Part shown: positions 28,023 through 38,926 of the stretch, in pieces
Position numbering within the stretch: the first letter of the stretch is position 1
Layout: every line of letters begins with the position of its first letter
Source: Mycosarcoma maydis
Taxonomy: Eukaryota > Basidiomycota > Ustilaginomycetes > Ustilaginales
Reading direction: 5' to 3'
Length of the DNA stretch: 64,000 bases
NCBI RefSeq assembly: GCF_000328475.2
Contig: NC_026480.1
Span: 992,001-1,056,000, forward strand
The notes under the pieces: model-generated
Told to the model about the DNA's origin: nothing
Database searches by the model: none
The model's input: only the letters and a program-made list of their open reading frames with translations
Program-made: the position numbers and the translations under genes

Positions 28023-30772
28023 ATGGCCTCTACGATGCTAACCAGCATCTCGATGGCCGACGTGATCGATCCAGACACCGCTGTCTTGCATATACCCAAG
28101 ATGATTCGCCAGGACGAGTACGGCTATCGAACCAGCAACGACGGTAAAGACATCTCTCCTCTGACCGTCATACCTCTCGATACAGCATTTCCCACCTCGA
28201 AGGCCAGTGGACCCGCTTCGGTTTCGTTCGTCTTGAAACGCTTCGCAGAAGGCTACTACGTGTGCTCATGTCCTGCGTGGAAGTTCAGCACAGAGCGTGA
28301 CAAGATGCGCAAGACCTGCTCGCATCTCAAAGATTGTCTCGGAGAACGGTACGAGACTGAGCGAATCGCACTTGCAAAAGAAGCCAAAAGTACGGGCTTT
28401 GACAATGCAAGGTTGCGCAGAACGACTTCCGACGGCTACCATGCGCGACACACACACGCCAAGAGTGTATTGAACGACCACTTTCGACAACTTTCACACA
28501 GTCAACCCGAGATCTCGTTATCTGATATCTCGAAAGGCTTTTCAGGAGACGAGATCCGCAACGATCAGGGCAGACCATCTATCGACACTCCGTCCCGCGA
28601 TTTTCCTGCAAGCCCAACACAAGCCCGACCAACACATGTACAGAACGAGCTTAACAGCGACACTGAAACCGAGGACGAGGAAGTGGTCGCTTCTCAAGCA
28701 AACCAGTCACGCCCGTCAGGCCCGACATCTGCACGCTCCACAACACCGATCTCAAAAACTCATGTCGGCAACAACAGGCGGGCCTACAACGACCATGATG
28801 ACGACGAGTATGGCTTTGATCCTGAAGATGTTCAAATGTCTCCTTCAAAGCGTGCTCGGCGTGGCAACCGATCTAACTATAACAGCGATGACGAAAAGGT
28901 GAGAGAAAGAGATTTTATCTTTTTTTTTTTTCCGATAGCATTTGTGTCTCGACTGACGCTTTTCTCCTTACGGTCATCTAGGTCTCTCTACTCCTAGCCA
29001 AGCCCTGGCTGTTGGACGCCGACCCTTCGAAACCCAGATCGAAGCCGATGGATCCCACCGGATGGTGGGTCAGCGAAAAGCTAGACGGTGTGCGTGCCTT
29101 TTGGGACGGACAAAGGCTGTATTCGCGTCAGAAGATCGAATGGAATGCGCCCTCCTGGTGGAAGAATCGTGAGTTGAAGCCTCGACTTGCCCTGTGATCG
29201 TTGCATACATGAGCTGACACGTACCGTACTGCATGATTTTCTTCCCTTGGCAGGATTACCGAAAGACATCACTCTGGATGGTGAGCTTTGGATGGCGCGA
29301 GGCGCATTCGATCAGACTTCGCAGATCTGCCGAACAACTGTAAGATTGGGCCGGTTACGCACCTTTTCTCATTTCCTCGAACGCGACTCGATCGAGCGAC
29401 AGTGGCTGCGAGAACAAGCCGGCGGACGTCTAGCTAGCCAAGAACGTCTTCGCGAAGCGAGGTCTTCTTTGTCTCTGTTGCGGTCTACAAGACCTGAGAA
29501 GAGCGTGAGATTTGCAGAGGGAGGCGCGACGTCAAATTCTGCAACACCATCGTCCAATTGGAAGTCATGGAAGCAAAGTCTCGGGTGCCGACAACGAGGT
29601 CTGCCAGTCAAACTGCGTTCAAGCTCACGTTTTGCTGTCGCAGGTTCGTTCTTGCGGGTGTTGTTTGGAAGTCACTCTAGCGATGCGAGCCGGCCGCGCT
29701 CAGTCAAGCGCGCTTCGCTGCTTCGATCCATCGTCAAGCGTTGCCCGAAGTGTGGAAAAATCGTGAAGCGCAAAGATGGCGGTGCTCCAGATACGCCAGA
29801 ACCCGATAGTGCGAACGCTGATCAGGCCGTTTCTCAACCTCCTCTGCCCTCCATGACCGAAACATGCATTTCTACGTCAAACGTCTCGTCGTCTCGACGA
29901 CCGCTCAATTATTCGACCTTGCGCATCTTATCGTCTGGGCGAACACTACCCTCTGCGTATACTCACGTCTGTCGACGAAATGTAAAGAGCTCCAACGAGT
30001 GGAACCGCATCAAGTTTATGGTAAGCGCTCACTTTGAGCTACGGATGAATTTTGAGACGATCAGGGCGCCTCACTGACGCGTTTGGTTCAATTTCTTAGA
30101 TCTTCGACTCGCCATCGATGGGCTCGCGGCCGGTAGAAGAACGCTGGGCAGAGATCGAGAAGCGCTTCGGTTCGACCGAATGGCTTGACATTGATTCTCT
30201 TGAAGGACCTCAGGTGAAGCTCGTCAAGCATATCAGGTGTGAAAGCCGATCGCACCTGGATCAGCTGATGGAGTCTGTCGAGCTCAAGGGCGGCGAAGGG
30301 TAAGTGTTGTGTCGGAGCAGGCCACACTACATGTAGAAGCGGGCACTTACAACGAGTTGATGGCCTTGTTCTATTCGCTGCAAACAGATTGATGCTACGC
30401 CAGCCGAAATCGAAATACGAAGGCAAGCGCGGAAATACACTCTTCAAACTCAAGTCGTGGTACGATGCCGAAGCCGAGGTGATTGGCTACGCAGAGGGCA
30501 CCGGAAAACATGAAGGTCGCACCGGTGCTCTGGTTGCCCGCATGGCTTGTGGAACCGTCTTTCGCGTCGGCACAGGCATGTCAGATGCACAGCGGGAGCA
30601 GCCTCCACCCATCGGTAGCATCATCAATTATCGCTTCTTTGAGCTCAGCGAAGATGGCTACCCACGCTTCCCCGCTTTCCGTGGGATTGCGAGAGACAAG
30701 ACGAAACCCAAAGATGCCGTGGTACGACCCCGAGCCAGTGCTCTCCGATCAGCCGAAAATCAAGTACAGTAA
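28023..30772 (+). CDS. SWIM zinc finger / ATP-dependent DNA ligase fusion (five exons)
   Basis: Exons 28023-28898, 28982-29168, 29254-30020, 30100-30299 and 30388-30772 (GT-AG introns of 83, 85, 79 and 88 nt, all in phase) give 804 residues. Residues 60-105 hold a SWIM zinc finger, CxC-x15-CxH with Cys81, Cys83, Cys99 and His101. A long Ser/acidic linker follows to about 290. The nucleotidyltransferase domain then has motif I KLDGVR with nucleophile Lys325, motif III LDGELW (362-367), motif IIIa IFDSP (611-615), motif IV EGLMLR (676-681) and motif V FKLK (696-699), then an OB-fold region. It resembles the compact ligases of bacteria and kinetoplast mitochondria more than nuclear Lig1/Lig4. 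It should seal nicks in DNA. A Ser/Arg-rich insert (about 384-599) with CPKCGK splits motifs III and IIIa. Confidence 0.85.
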
Positions 30773-31366
30773 CTGCACTTTGATGAATATGGTCTTGCTC
30801 GTCACACAAGACACCTTGCCCTGTAATCGACTCGAGTGGTCTCACAATATTGTCCATGTATGTGCGCTTGCTCACGACTGCAAAGCACGAATGAAGCGAG
30901 GTTCCTTGGACGCTGTTGGGTAAATCTTGGATATGTCACTTGTGTAGGAGTTGGGATTTGCGTCTCGGCTGGAATAATTGAATTTGCCGCTGCATGATGA
31001 CCGTGCTTGCGTTCGGCTTTGCAATCACAAATCGTGGTTGTATGCAGCTCCTGCATGTTGTTACACGCTGGTCCGCCGAGGTTGTCGATACGTGCTGTGA
31101 ATCCAAGGCGCTCACGGGTAATCAAGGATCGTGAATGTGACTCTTAAGTTACTTGTTTTGTCTGACCCTGGTCATCCTAAAAAGGATCGACGCCCTTGTT
31201 CCCGTTCCAGACTGCACTCGTGCACTGCGTTCTCCCTCGTTCAGCATACTCAAGACAAGTTCATCGACTGTGTGCTTTTCTTCAAAACGTCCTTTAGCCT
31301 CACATACTTCACGTCGGGCGATGGATGCACAACGCCTAATGTGCTACACACCTTAGAGAACGCACC
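30773..31366. other. Intergenic region
   Basis: 3' flank of the ligase and promoter of the large hydrolase. One ATCGTGAAT motif near 31127-31135. No gene. Confidence 0.5.
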
Positions 31367-34300
31367 ATGACAATCACCACGGCGGGTACAGCGGTTCACA
31401 TAGCCCCCACTGTGGCCAAAACATTCTTCAAACATTACTGCAAGAAAGCCAAACGCTCTCTCCGCAACGGGTTTCGCAACGATGCATCGGATTCCAGCAC
31501 CTCGCAACCCAGGGCTACGGACGAGTTCATGTTCGATGAGGCGTTTCACGTCGTTAAGGCCTTTATCAGCCTGGGTACAAATGATACCGTTGAAGCCATC
31601 CAGAACTTCACCGACGCTCCTGCACCCCCGATTCCGTGGGCTACGACGTTACCGGTCATCATCCCGATGGAGAGCTGCGACAAAGCGGCCGAGCTGATTG
31701 TGGAGCATTTGGGCCCACAGGATTTGGAGAAGATGGTTGGAGGCGAGAAATGGTGGCAGTTGAGATCGCTGCCTGGTGTTCAGGGAGAGTGGATCGCTAT
31801 GTCGAACGACTGGAAAAAGATGAAGAGTATGGAGAAGCACGCTCAGCAGAGTGCACCCAAGCCTTCACCCGCCACGACGAGCAGGCAGAGGAGGCGAAGG
31901 AACAAGCGCCACGAGAGGGCGCTTTCAGAGATCCGGGCAATGCGACAAAAGACCGAGTCTGCGTTGAAACGTCGGTCTCAGTCGTTCAAGAGATCTTCGC
32001 AAGAAGTAAGGCGTCGTCAAGCCAATGACGATGAAGCCGAGGGAATCATCGATGACGCCGAATCGACAGCTTCAAGCGAATCAGAGATCCAACAGCCGAG
32101 CTCTGATTCTGCCACGGACGATGACAACGCAGATCAACCTGCCGAAACCGAAGAGCTCGACCGTCTCCAACGCGTCATGCTCTACTTCCATGGCGGAGGA
32201 TACTACTTTGGTTCGCTCGCTACGCATCGTTATCAGATCGTACGCTATGCTCGCAAATTTGGAGGCAAATGTTTCGCGCCCATCTATCGAAAGGCTCCGC
32301 AGTATCCTTGGCCCTGCGCGCTTCAGGACGCTGTCGCATCGTATCTTTATATGCTGTATCCACCCAAGGGCGCAAAACACAAGCCTGTGGATCCAAAGAA
32401 GCTCGTTGTCGCGGGCGACAGCGCAGGTGGAGGTTTGACGTTGGCTCTGCTGACGGTGATTCGAGATATGGGGTTGCCAGCGCCAGCTGGTGCAGTTCTC
32501 ATTTCGCCATGGTGCGATTTGACGCATTCCTTCCCATCGATTCTGCAGAACACGGCGACGGATATCATTCCGCCCTATGGCTTCATTCATAAGCCGTCGA
32601 CCTTGTGGCCGATCAATGCCACCAAGCCGATCACGAAGGACCAGCAAGGGAAGGCTAACGCCGATGACGAGGAGCCTAGCAGGAAGGTGCCTGTTGGCGT
32701 TGACGAAGATGTCGGCACAACGAGGGATGCCGAGCCGACAGCGCGCAAGAGCGCCGTTGGCGGCAAGCTGCAATCCACACGAGGCGGAGAGCACGAGTTT
32801 AACCAAACCCCACCTACTCGTGCTCACACCAGCGCACCGAACGGCATTCCTCCGGCCCCAGAGCTTCTCTACTCGGAACCCATCACCATCCACCGCACTG
32901 ACTCTTCGAAAGAAGCCATCGAGCTTCGCGAGCAGATCCAACTCTACGCAACCAACGACCAGCTTACCCATCCGCTTTGCTCAGCCGTTCTCAGCGGCTC
33001 TCTCGGCGGTCTACCTCCACTCTACATCCTCGCGGGTGATGCGGAAGTTCTTCGCGATGAGATCATCTACCTCGCACACCGTGCTGCTCATCCACATCGT
33101 TATCCTCTGCGCAAGGACCTCCTCGACCATTCGGCGCGCAATCGCGAGAACGCGCAAAAGTACGATTCCCAGCCGACAAAGGTACACTTGCAGATCTACG
33201 ATCAGATGTGCCACGTCTTGACGGCATTTGCGTTTACGTCGCAGTCGAGGTTTGCATATCGAGCAGTGGCGTCGTTCGTCAAGCATGTCACGGGTGCACC
33301 TACGGATATCAAGAATCCGTTTCCGGAGGTGGTTGTGGGTGACAACACCAATGACAAGGAAGGAGGCGAGGCTGACGATAGTGATTTTGAGGAGGAACGC
33401 TATGAAGACGGTTTCAGTGACAATGTGGGCGGAGAGGTGAAGTCGCCTCCGCTAGCCAGCAGTCTGAAGAGTGGAGACAGTCTGGTGGGTCGAGCGGTGA
33501 CAATGTCGCCTTCGTCTTCTCGACAAGGCAACGCCGTTGGAAGCATGACTTCGATGACAGGTTTGGGTGCATCCGATGGAGGTGTGGATGATGCAAAGCT
33601 CACTGCTATCGATGCAAACGCAGAGCACGGTGCAAGCAACTCGACCAGCGCGAAGCTTTGTGATGAACCGGAACTCACGTCCGCCGTCGAGCCACCCAAC
33701 GACATTTCCATTACAGCTGCCCAAACCGCTGCGTCCTCTGCGGTGCCCAGCAGCGCAGCTGCCTCTAGCACAAAATCGCGACACCGATCCATGTCCCAAC
33801 TTCTGAGCGATACTTTACATGGTCACCCTTCTGGAACTAGCTCCATCTCTTCTCCCGCCACCCGTTCGCGACGGGGTACCGCGGACTTTCCCAACGAGTA
33901 CACTGGGCAAGTCCCCCTGCTGCGTCCCTCATTCCAATCGTTTATGATCCGCGAACGTGTCGACGTACGAGGCTTCCTACGACCCCTAGAACCTGAAACT
34001 TCCCTTCCCGCCTTGCAAGTGCCACCCGACGAGATTGGGTGTATCAAAGAAGGTCCCGTAGAACGCTACCTCACTGGACAGACACAATGGACCAAACGTT
34101 TCGCCAAGACGGCGCGGAAAGTGGAAAAACAACGAGCGAAAAACGAATCGACAGCACAAAAGATGCTTGAAGAAGCGTCCTCGCAAGGTTTACTGGACCT
34201 CGAAGCACTTCAGAAGAAGAGAGATGGATTGCTACTAAAGGCTTCCCGTGGTGGTGGCTCTGACCAAGCGAGCATTACGGGTTCGAACAGAGCGTTAGGC

Positions 34301-34741
34301 TGGGATGCTGCGGATGTGGCGAAGAGGGCGGAACAGTGTCGAGAAAAGTGGACTTGGTTGGTCGATTTTGGTCCTGCTGATCTGGTCGACGAAACTCCGC
34401 CACCCACGGCTATCGCCGGGAGACGAGATACAGATGACGCGTTGGCACTGTTGCGCAGATCCCTCCAGATCCGAGCAAGAGCGTACGGTGTTCAGCGCAA
34501 ATCGCGTTTCAGGGTGGCAGAGGATGGAACCGTGCGCGCTCACTTCAGAGCTGAACAGAATACACCGCTGGACGCCGAGACGAGCACCGATCCAACCGGC
34601 AGATCCGCTGATCCAAAGGCCGAAACTAGCAACGGAAGAGGTGCCAAGGGTCATCATCATCACAGAGGGCTGAGAGTGTGGAACTTGTTGATGGTCAGAA
34701 AGCCTGGTTCGGCTGCGTCGACGGCCAAGAGCAAGGAATAA
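31367..34741 (+). CDS. Large HSL-type alpha/beta hydrolase (lipase/esterase) with long disordered tail
   Basis: 1124 residues, single exon. The catalytic part belongs to the hormone-sensitive-lipase-like alpha/beta hydrolase group (Abhydrolase_3): oxyanion motif HGGG at 275-278 in VMLYFHGGGYYFGS, nucleophile Ser352 in GDSAGG (350-355), Asp558 in LAGDAEVLRDE and His616 in YDQMCHVLTAF, so the triad is complete. A low-complexity insertion of about 100 residues (about 425-525) interrupts the domain, and a helical Arg/Glu/Ser-rich region (about 155-265) precedes it. Residues 640 onward are mostly polar, Ser/Asp-rich and probably disordered, with a last conserved-looking block at about 850-960. Similar giant fungal esterases act on acylglycerols or sterol esters; substrate is inferred only. 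No signal peptide. Confidence 0.85.
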   Translation: MTITTAGTAVHIAPTVAKTFFKHYCKKAKRSLRNGFRNDASDSSTSQPRATDEFMFDEAFHVVKAFISLGTNDTVEAIQNFTDAPAPPIPWATTLPVIIPMESCDKAAELIVEHLGPQDLEKMVGGEKWWQLRSLPGVQGEWIAMSNDWKKMKSMEKHAQQSAPKPSPATTSRQRRRRNKRHERALSEIRAMRQKTESALKRRSQSFKRSSQEVRRRQANDDEAEGIIDDAESTASSESEIQQPSSDSATDDDNADQPAETEELDRLQRVMLYFHGGGYYFGSLATHRYQIVRYARKFGGKCFAPIYRKAPQYPWPCALQDAVASYLYMLYPPKGAKHKPVDPKKLVVAGDSAGGGLTLALLTVIRDMGLPAPAGAVLISPWCDLTHSFPSILQNTATDIIPPYGFIHKPSTLWPINATKPITKDQQGKANADDEEPSRKVPVGVDEDVGTTRDAEPTARKSAVGGKLQSTRGGEHEFNQTPPTRAHTSAPNGIPPAPELLYSEPITIHRTDSSKEAIELREQIQLYATNDQLTHPLCSAVLSGSLGGLPPLYILAGDAEVLRDEIIYLAHRAAHPHRYPLRKDLLDHSARNRENAQKYDSQPTKVHLQIYDQMCHVLTAFAFTSQSRFAYRAVASFVKHVTGAPTDIKNPFPEVVVGDNTNDKEGGEADDSDFEEERYEDGFSDNVGGEVKSPPLASSLKSGDSLVGRAVTMSPSSSRQGNAVGSMTSMTGLGASDGGVDDAKLTAIDANAEHGASNSTSAKLCDEPELTSAVEPPNDISITAAQTAASSAVPSSAAASSTKSRHRSMSQLLSDTLHGHPSGTSSISSPATRSRRGTADFPNEYTGQVPLLRPSFQSFMIRERVDVRGFLRPLEPETSLPALQVPPDEIGCIKEGPVERYLTGQTQWTKRFAKTARKVEKQRAKNESTAQKMLEEASSQGLLDLEALQKKRDGLLLKASRGGGSDQASITGSNRALGWDAADVAKRAEQCREKWTWLVDFGPADLVDETPPPTAIAGRRDTDDALALLRRSLQIRARAYGVQRKSRFRVAEDGTVRAHFRAEQNTPLDAETSTDPTGRSADPKAETSNGRGAKGHHHHRGLRVWNLLMVRKPGSAASTAKSKE

Positions 34742-34988
34742 AGCAAGAATACGCCAAACGCCACCGTCGAACAGTAGAAACGGTTCACAGCACAATAGTC
34801 ACATAATCGAATGCGGGTCAATCTAAACAAATGTCTGAACATGGTGGCAACGGTGATGAATTGAGTTCCTTGTTGTGACGTCATGACACAAGTGACTGCG
34901 CAGTATATACAGGGTGAAAGATGAGACTCACGACTTGATAGGGAAGGTAGCCGCCACACACGAAGCTATGGCCAAAAGACGACTGCGA
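34742..34988. other. Short intergenic region between convergent genes
   Basis: 3' flanks of the hydrolase and the multipass membrane protein. Nothing else visible. Confidence 0.4.
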
Positions 34989-36263
34989 TTACTTCTTTTT
35001 GGTTGGGCTGGCATTGCTGCTACCTCCGCCTAGTTTTCTGGTCACCTTGGTCGGAGTGACAGTAGCACCGCTCGATTCCGCGGCGGCTTCTTCGTCAGCA
35101 ATGTCATGCACAGCGTTCTTCGGTGCGGTCGCAGGAAGAGTTGCAGACGAGGTAGCAGCGGCTGCACGCGCACTGCGTTCAGCCTCTGCACGGTAAGCTG
35201 CCGCCTCCTCTTCAGGCGTAAGTGGAAGAGCGATACGACCTTCCTGACGAGCTTTGATCCTCTTCCAAGCAACACCGGCGATGAGCGCGACAGATTGCAA
35301 GGCGATGCTGAGAATGATAGCGGCGGTGAGAGGAGCAGGTCTAGGCTCGCCATCGTCGCGCCCGCCAATAAGGCTGAAGTGCTTGTGCCATAGAAGACCG
35401 AGGTTGAGGTAGATACCTGCAGCTGTCCAGATGAGATCGGCAGTACCGAAAATCCACAGCGCCGAAAAGACGCCCAGGCCAGAGACGATTCCAAAGGCAG
35501 GCCAGAGACCTCTAACGAGACCATCATGGCCGCCCGAACCAAAGTCCCATCCAAGCGCCATGAAGAGCTGCTGCCATAAATCATACTGAATAGTGATGAC
35601 GAGGAACATCTTGATGGGTACATGGATGAAAAGCCAATCGAGCGGATGCTTATGAGAAGGTGGATATCGAACCGCCAGGACTAGGGCGTTGAAGAGAAGG
35701 ATGACGGCAATAACACCCAGAGTTGCAGTTCCTAGGATGAAAGTGAGCGGTCGATCAAGGATCCAAAAGATGGCCCAAAGGACCATCATGTAGTTGGCCA
35801 GACTCAGACGAGTGCCTACGCCATGCGTGAGCGCTTTTTTGGTTTCAGAAGTACGGCTGAGCAACAGAAAGACGGAAAAGCCAATGAGCAGTACATAGAG
35901 GATGACCCAGTAAAAGAGCACGAACGAGTCTTGTACCGATAAGTACGTGGGATGTCGTCGAGATACCTGCTGCAAGTTGGGCTTGATGAGCTTAGATCCG
36001 CAGAGGATCATGACCCCCATCTGCAGAAGCACCGAGAGCGGTGTAAGGATCTGCATCCGGGTCAACGTCTTGACCTCGTTGACGTCCATGTTGGTCGAGA
36101 GATGATGGTAGCGCTGCGAGAGGCCCGAGGCGAAGTGATTGGGGTCCGAGGGGACCTCGCTATCGGCGCGAAGTTGGTCCGAGTATTCGGGATCCTCTGG
36201 ACGGTAGATGTAGTCGGGTTGCGGTTGTTGCGGTGTGGATGCCGTGTTGTTGCTATCAGGCAT
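34989..36263 (-). CDS. Multipass fungal membrane protein of unknown function (DUF1774-like)
   Basis: 424 residues, ATG at 36263. The first 75 residues are polar. About eight hydrophobic helices follow, beginning at LTPLSVLLQMGVMILCG (about 75-92), with conserved-looking loops RRHPTYLSVQDSFVLFYWVI, NYMMVLWAIFWILDRPLTFI and HPLDWLFIHVPIKMFLVITI. The C-terminal 100 residues are Ala/Glu-rich and end in a basic SPTKKK tail, likely cytosolic. I associate the helix pattern with a fungal family of unknown function (DUF1774), but this is from memory and should be treated as weak. It is divergent with the aldo-keto reductase gene. Confidence 0.7.
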   Translation of the reverse strand: MPDSNNTASTPQQPQPDYIYRPEDPEYSDQLRADSEVPSDPNHFASGLSQRYHHLSTNMDVNEVKTLTRMQILTPLSVLLQMGVMILCGSKLIKPNLQQVSRRHPTYLSVQDSFVLFYWVILYVLLIGFSVFLLLSRTSETKKALTHGVGTRLSLANYMMVLWAIFWILDRPLTFILGTATLGVIAVILLFNALVLAVRYPPSHKHPLDWLFIHVPIKMFLVITIQYDLWQQLFMALGWDFGSGGHDGLVRGLWPAFGIVSGLGVFSALWIFGTADLIWTAAGIYLNLGLLWHKHFSLIGGRDDGEPRPAPLTAAIILSIALQSVALIAGVAWKRIKARQEGRIALPLTPEEEAAAYRAEAERSARAAAATSSATLPATAPKNAVHDIADEEAAAESSGATVTPTKVTRKLGGGSSNASPTKKK

Positions 36264-37344
36264 GTTCTTGCTCGGTTCGCTGCCCTACGATCTGGTACAC
36301 TTTGCGGCCCACGATCGTGTTTGTGCTGGAAAGAAAAGAGGTATGGAAGATCTTGATGGATGGATGTCGCTTCGGAACCAGAGTGTATTGGACCAGAGCG
36401 ATCAAGGAGGCCTGTCGATGGTCGGTGCAACTCAAATACGGGTTCGAGGCCAAATATAGCAGTCACGAGTGCGTGCTGCTGTCGTGAGTGCAATTCTGCA
36501 GTAAAATGCTCCTCGGCGCTCGATGACGCTCATGCTTTTCCAAGCGAACATTCAAGATTGCCAAGACACTCATTGCCCGATCTTGTTTGAGTAATCTTGG
36601 AGCATCAGCGATTTGCTCATCTTACTTCAAGCTCATTTCGAATGGAATTGGAAAAGGTGTGGAGGTGGAGACGAACTTACGGAGTTCCACGGTGAGAGGC
36701 CAAAAGCCGCAATCAGGCGCAGTTTGACGCCATCTAACTTTCTTGCCTCCACCCAAGCCAGGCTGTTCTTCGATCTCAGCACTTTGCTAGTCCAGCTTTT
36801 TTCCACATGGAAGCAACATGGCACCTGTGTTCATCTTCGTTCGTCAATGTATTACACGCGCTAAGTTCGATCTTTAGCACGAGCCTGGCCGCCCTGCATC
36901 TGATCATCGTCGAATTTCGACAACCTCAGCCTACAGTCTTGACTGAGCCAATCCGATATGTGTCAGGCCGGGATACCACGTATGCATGGAGGTGGAGTAG
37001 AAAGCGAAGGAAACCTGTGTGTTGCGTGCGATTGTGATCGACCTTGCCAACAGTATGCTTAGGATGGGTGAGGTTGGCGTCGCCCTCGGCTATACTGTAC
37101 AGTACACATGATTGCGACCTTCCAGGTCAGTACCAGTGCTTCTTTCGACGTCCTGCTCAGCCGAAAATCCTCGATCGGTTATCCATATCCGTGGAGAACG
37201 TCGTCAGCGACTCGACTTTACCTTGCCACAAGAATATAAGCATCGGTCTCGGCGGCACTTTGTCCCCTCTGCTCGTCTATCCCCTCGCTAAGCCCTTTCC
37301 TTGTCTTCTAAGACACCACCTCTTCCCCCGAGAACTTCACCAAG
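36264..37344. other. Divergent promoter region, membrane protein / aldo-keto reductase
   Basis: 1.08 kb with several frames of 65-84 codons antisense to one another but no domain or start context. TATA-like site at 37234-37239 for the reductase. Confidence 0.45.
37234..37239 (+). promoter_or_regulatory. TATA box of the aldo-keto reductase gene
   Basis: TATAAG about 110 bases before the ATG, with a C/T-rich leader behind it. Confidence 0.55.
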
Positions 37345-38496
37345 ATGGGCCTGTTTGACGCCGAAAAACCAGTCTCGAAGCTTGACCGTCATCGTGTCCT
37401 TGCTCCTAAGGGCGGCGTGCGAGTGTCTCCTCTCTGCTTCGGCGCCATGTCGATTGGAGACAAGTGGAAAGACATGCTCTCTGGCGGTCTGGGCAAGCAA
37501 GCTACTTTTGATCTCCTCGACGCTTTCTACAAGCTGGGTGGCAACTTCATTGACACAGCCAACGTCTACACCGATGGCCAAAGCGAGGAATTCCTTGGTG
37601 AGTGGATGGAGATCCGTGGCATTCGTGACGAGATCGTTCTTGCTACCAAAGCTGCATCACCTTACAAGAACCGCGAGCTCGGTACGCATATTGGTACCAA
37701 CTTTGTTGGCAACTCGACCAAGTCGATCTTTGTCTCGACACGCGACTCACTGAAGAGGCTTCGCACAGACTACATCGATATCATGTACATTCATTGGTGG
37801 GATTGGTCCACCAGCATCGAGGAGATGATGCAAGCGCTGAACCAGCTCGTGGTTTCGGGCAAGGTGCTTTACCTCGGTGCCAGTGATATGCCTGCATGGG
37901 TGGTGAGCGCGGCCAACACGTACGCTCGTGCTCACAACCTGGCTCAGTTCGTCGTCTACCAGGGGAAATGGAACGCAATGGAGCGCGATTTTGAGCGTGA
38001 CATTATTCCGATGGCACGCCAGTTTGGCATGGCGCTTGCACCTTGGGGTGCACTGGGTCAGGGTCGCTTCAAGACAGCCGAACAGGTTGCTGAGCGAGAA
38101 AAGACCCAAGGTCCACTCCGCGAGGGTGGTGGAGCACTCACCGACAAGGAGAAGAACATCTCGGCTGTGCTCCACAAGATCGGACAGGAAGAGCTCGATG
38201 GTCTCAGCATCACTGGCGTCGCATTGGCCTACCTCTTTTCCAAATATCCTTACGTTTTTCCGATTGTGGGTGGTACCAAGATCTCGCACCTCGAGGACAA
38301 TGTCAAAGCTATCGGCGTGGTTTTGACCGACGAACAGATCAAGAAGATTGAGAATACCGTTCCTTTCGATATCGGCTTCCCGCTCAACTTAATCCAGCAG
38401 GATCCTCACCTAACCGGAGAGACCCAATTTAGTTTGCACGCACACGGCGGTCATTTGGATTGGGTCAAGCATCCCAAGGGTCCTTCTTTCAAGTAG
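37345..38496 (+). CDS. Aldo-keto reductase, aryl-alcohol dehydrogenase (AAD) type
   Basis: 383 residues, single exon. An NADPH-dependent (alpha/beta)8-barrel reductase of aldehydes and ketones. The catalytic tetrad is in place: Asp70 and Tyr75 in FIDTANVYTDGQSEEFLGEW, Lys102 in LATKAA and His150 in YIHWWDWSTS. The IHWWDWSTSIEEMM block and the length match the AKR9 / norsolorinic-acid-reductase and yeast AAD subgroup, which reduce aryl aldehydes or act in secondary metabolism. No secondary-metabolite synthase lies nearby, so a detoxifying or aryl-alcohol role is more likely. The C-terminus (LDWVKHPKGPSFK) is complete. A TATA box and C/T-rich leader suggest strong or inducible expression. Confidence 0.92.
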   Translation: MGLFDAEKPVSKLDRHRVLAPKGGVRVSPLCFGAMSIGDKWKDMLSGGLGKQATFDLLDAFYKLGGNFIDTANVYTDGQSEEFLGEWMEIRGIRDEIVLATKAASPYKNRELGTHIGTNFVGNSTKSIFVSTRDSLKRLRTDYIDIMYIHWWDWSTSIEEMMQALNQLVVSGKVLYLGASDMPAWVVSAANTYARAHNLAQFVVYQGKWNAMERDFERDIIPMARQFGMALAPWGALGQGRFKTAEQVAEREKTQGPLREGGGALTDKEKNISAVLHKIGQEELDGLSITGVALAYLFSKYPYVFPIVGGTKISHLEDNVKAIGVVLTDEQIKKIENTVPFDIGFPLNLIQQDPHLTGETQFSLHAHGGHLDWVKHPKGPSFK

Positions 38497-38926
38497 AGAT
38501 TCACACAAGATTGGACGCAGACTCGGCAATGATGATTCCTTGTAGCACGCTCTCTGTCTGGACGTGGGAACAGTGAGGTGTGATAAGCATGAAGGTGGTT
38601 AGAAGCTTTCACAGATTGTGCCTGTCGTGTGATTTACGAAAGAAGTGCGTCTCTGCATGATCCCAAGATTGATAGGGACTTTTATATATTAAATTCTGAG
38701 TGTCAAAAAGCTGCATGTCATCTGAATCACTTTCAGCCAAAGCCGAACATCCGCTTTTTTTTTGGACATGTTTCCAAAGAATCGGCATTTGGTGATCCGT
38801 ACGCAAGCGACACTCTGTGACTCTAAAAGCAGACCGGCATTCTTTGCTCATCCAATCTCTCTCTATCTTCTATTCTCCCTTCTCACCCCACCTCTACAAC
38901 CCTTATATTATACTCCGTAGACAGCT
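38497..38926. other. Intergenic region, ADGF promoter
   Basis: AT-rich stretch near 38680-38695 and TATATTATA-like sequence near 38905-38912, about 20 bases before the ATG. No gene. Confidence 0.45.
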
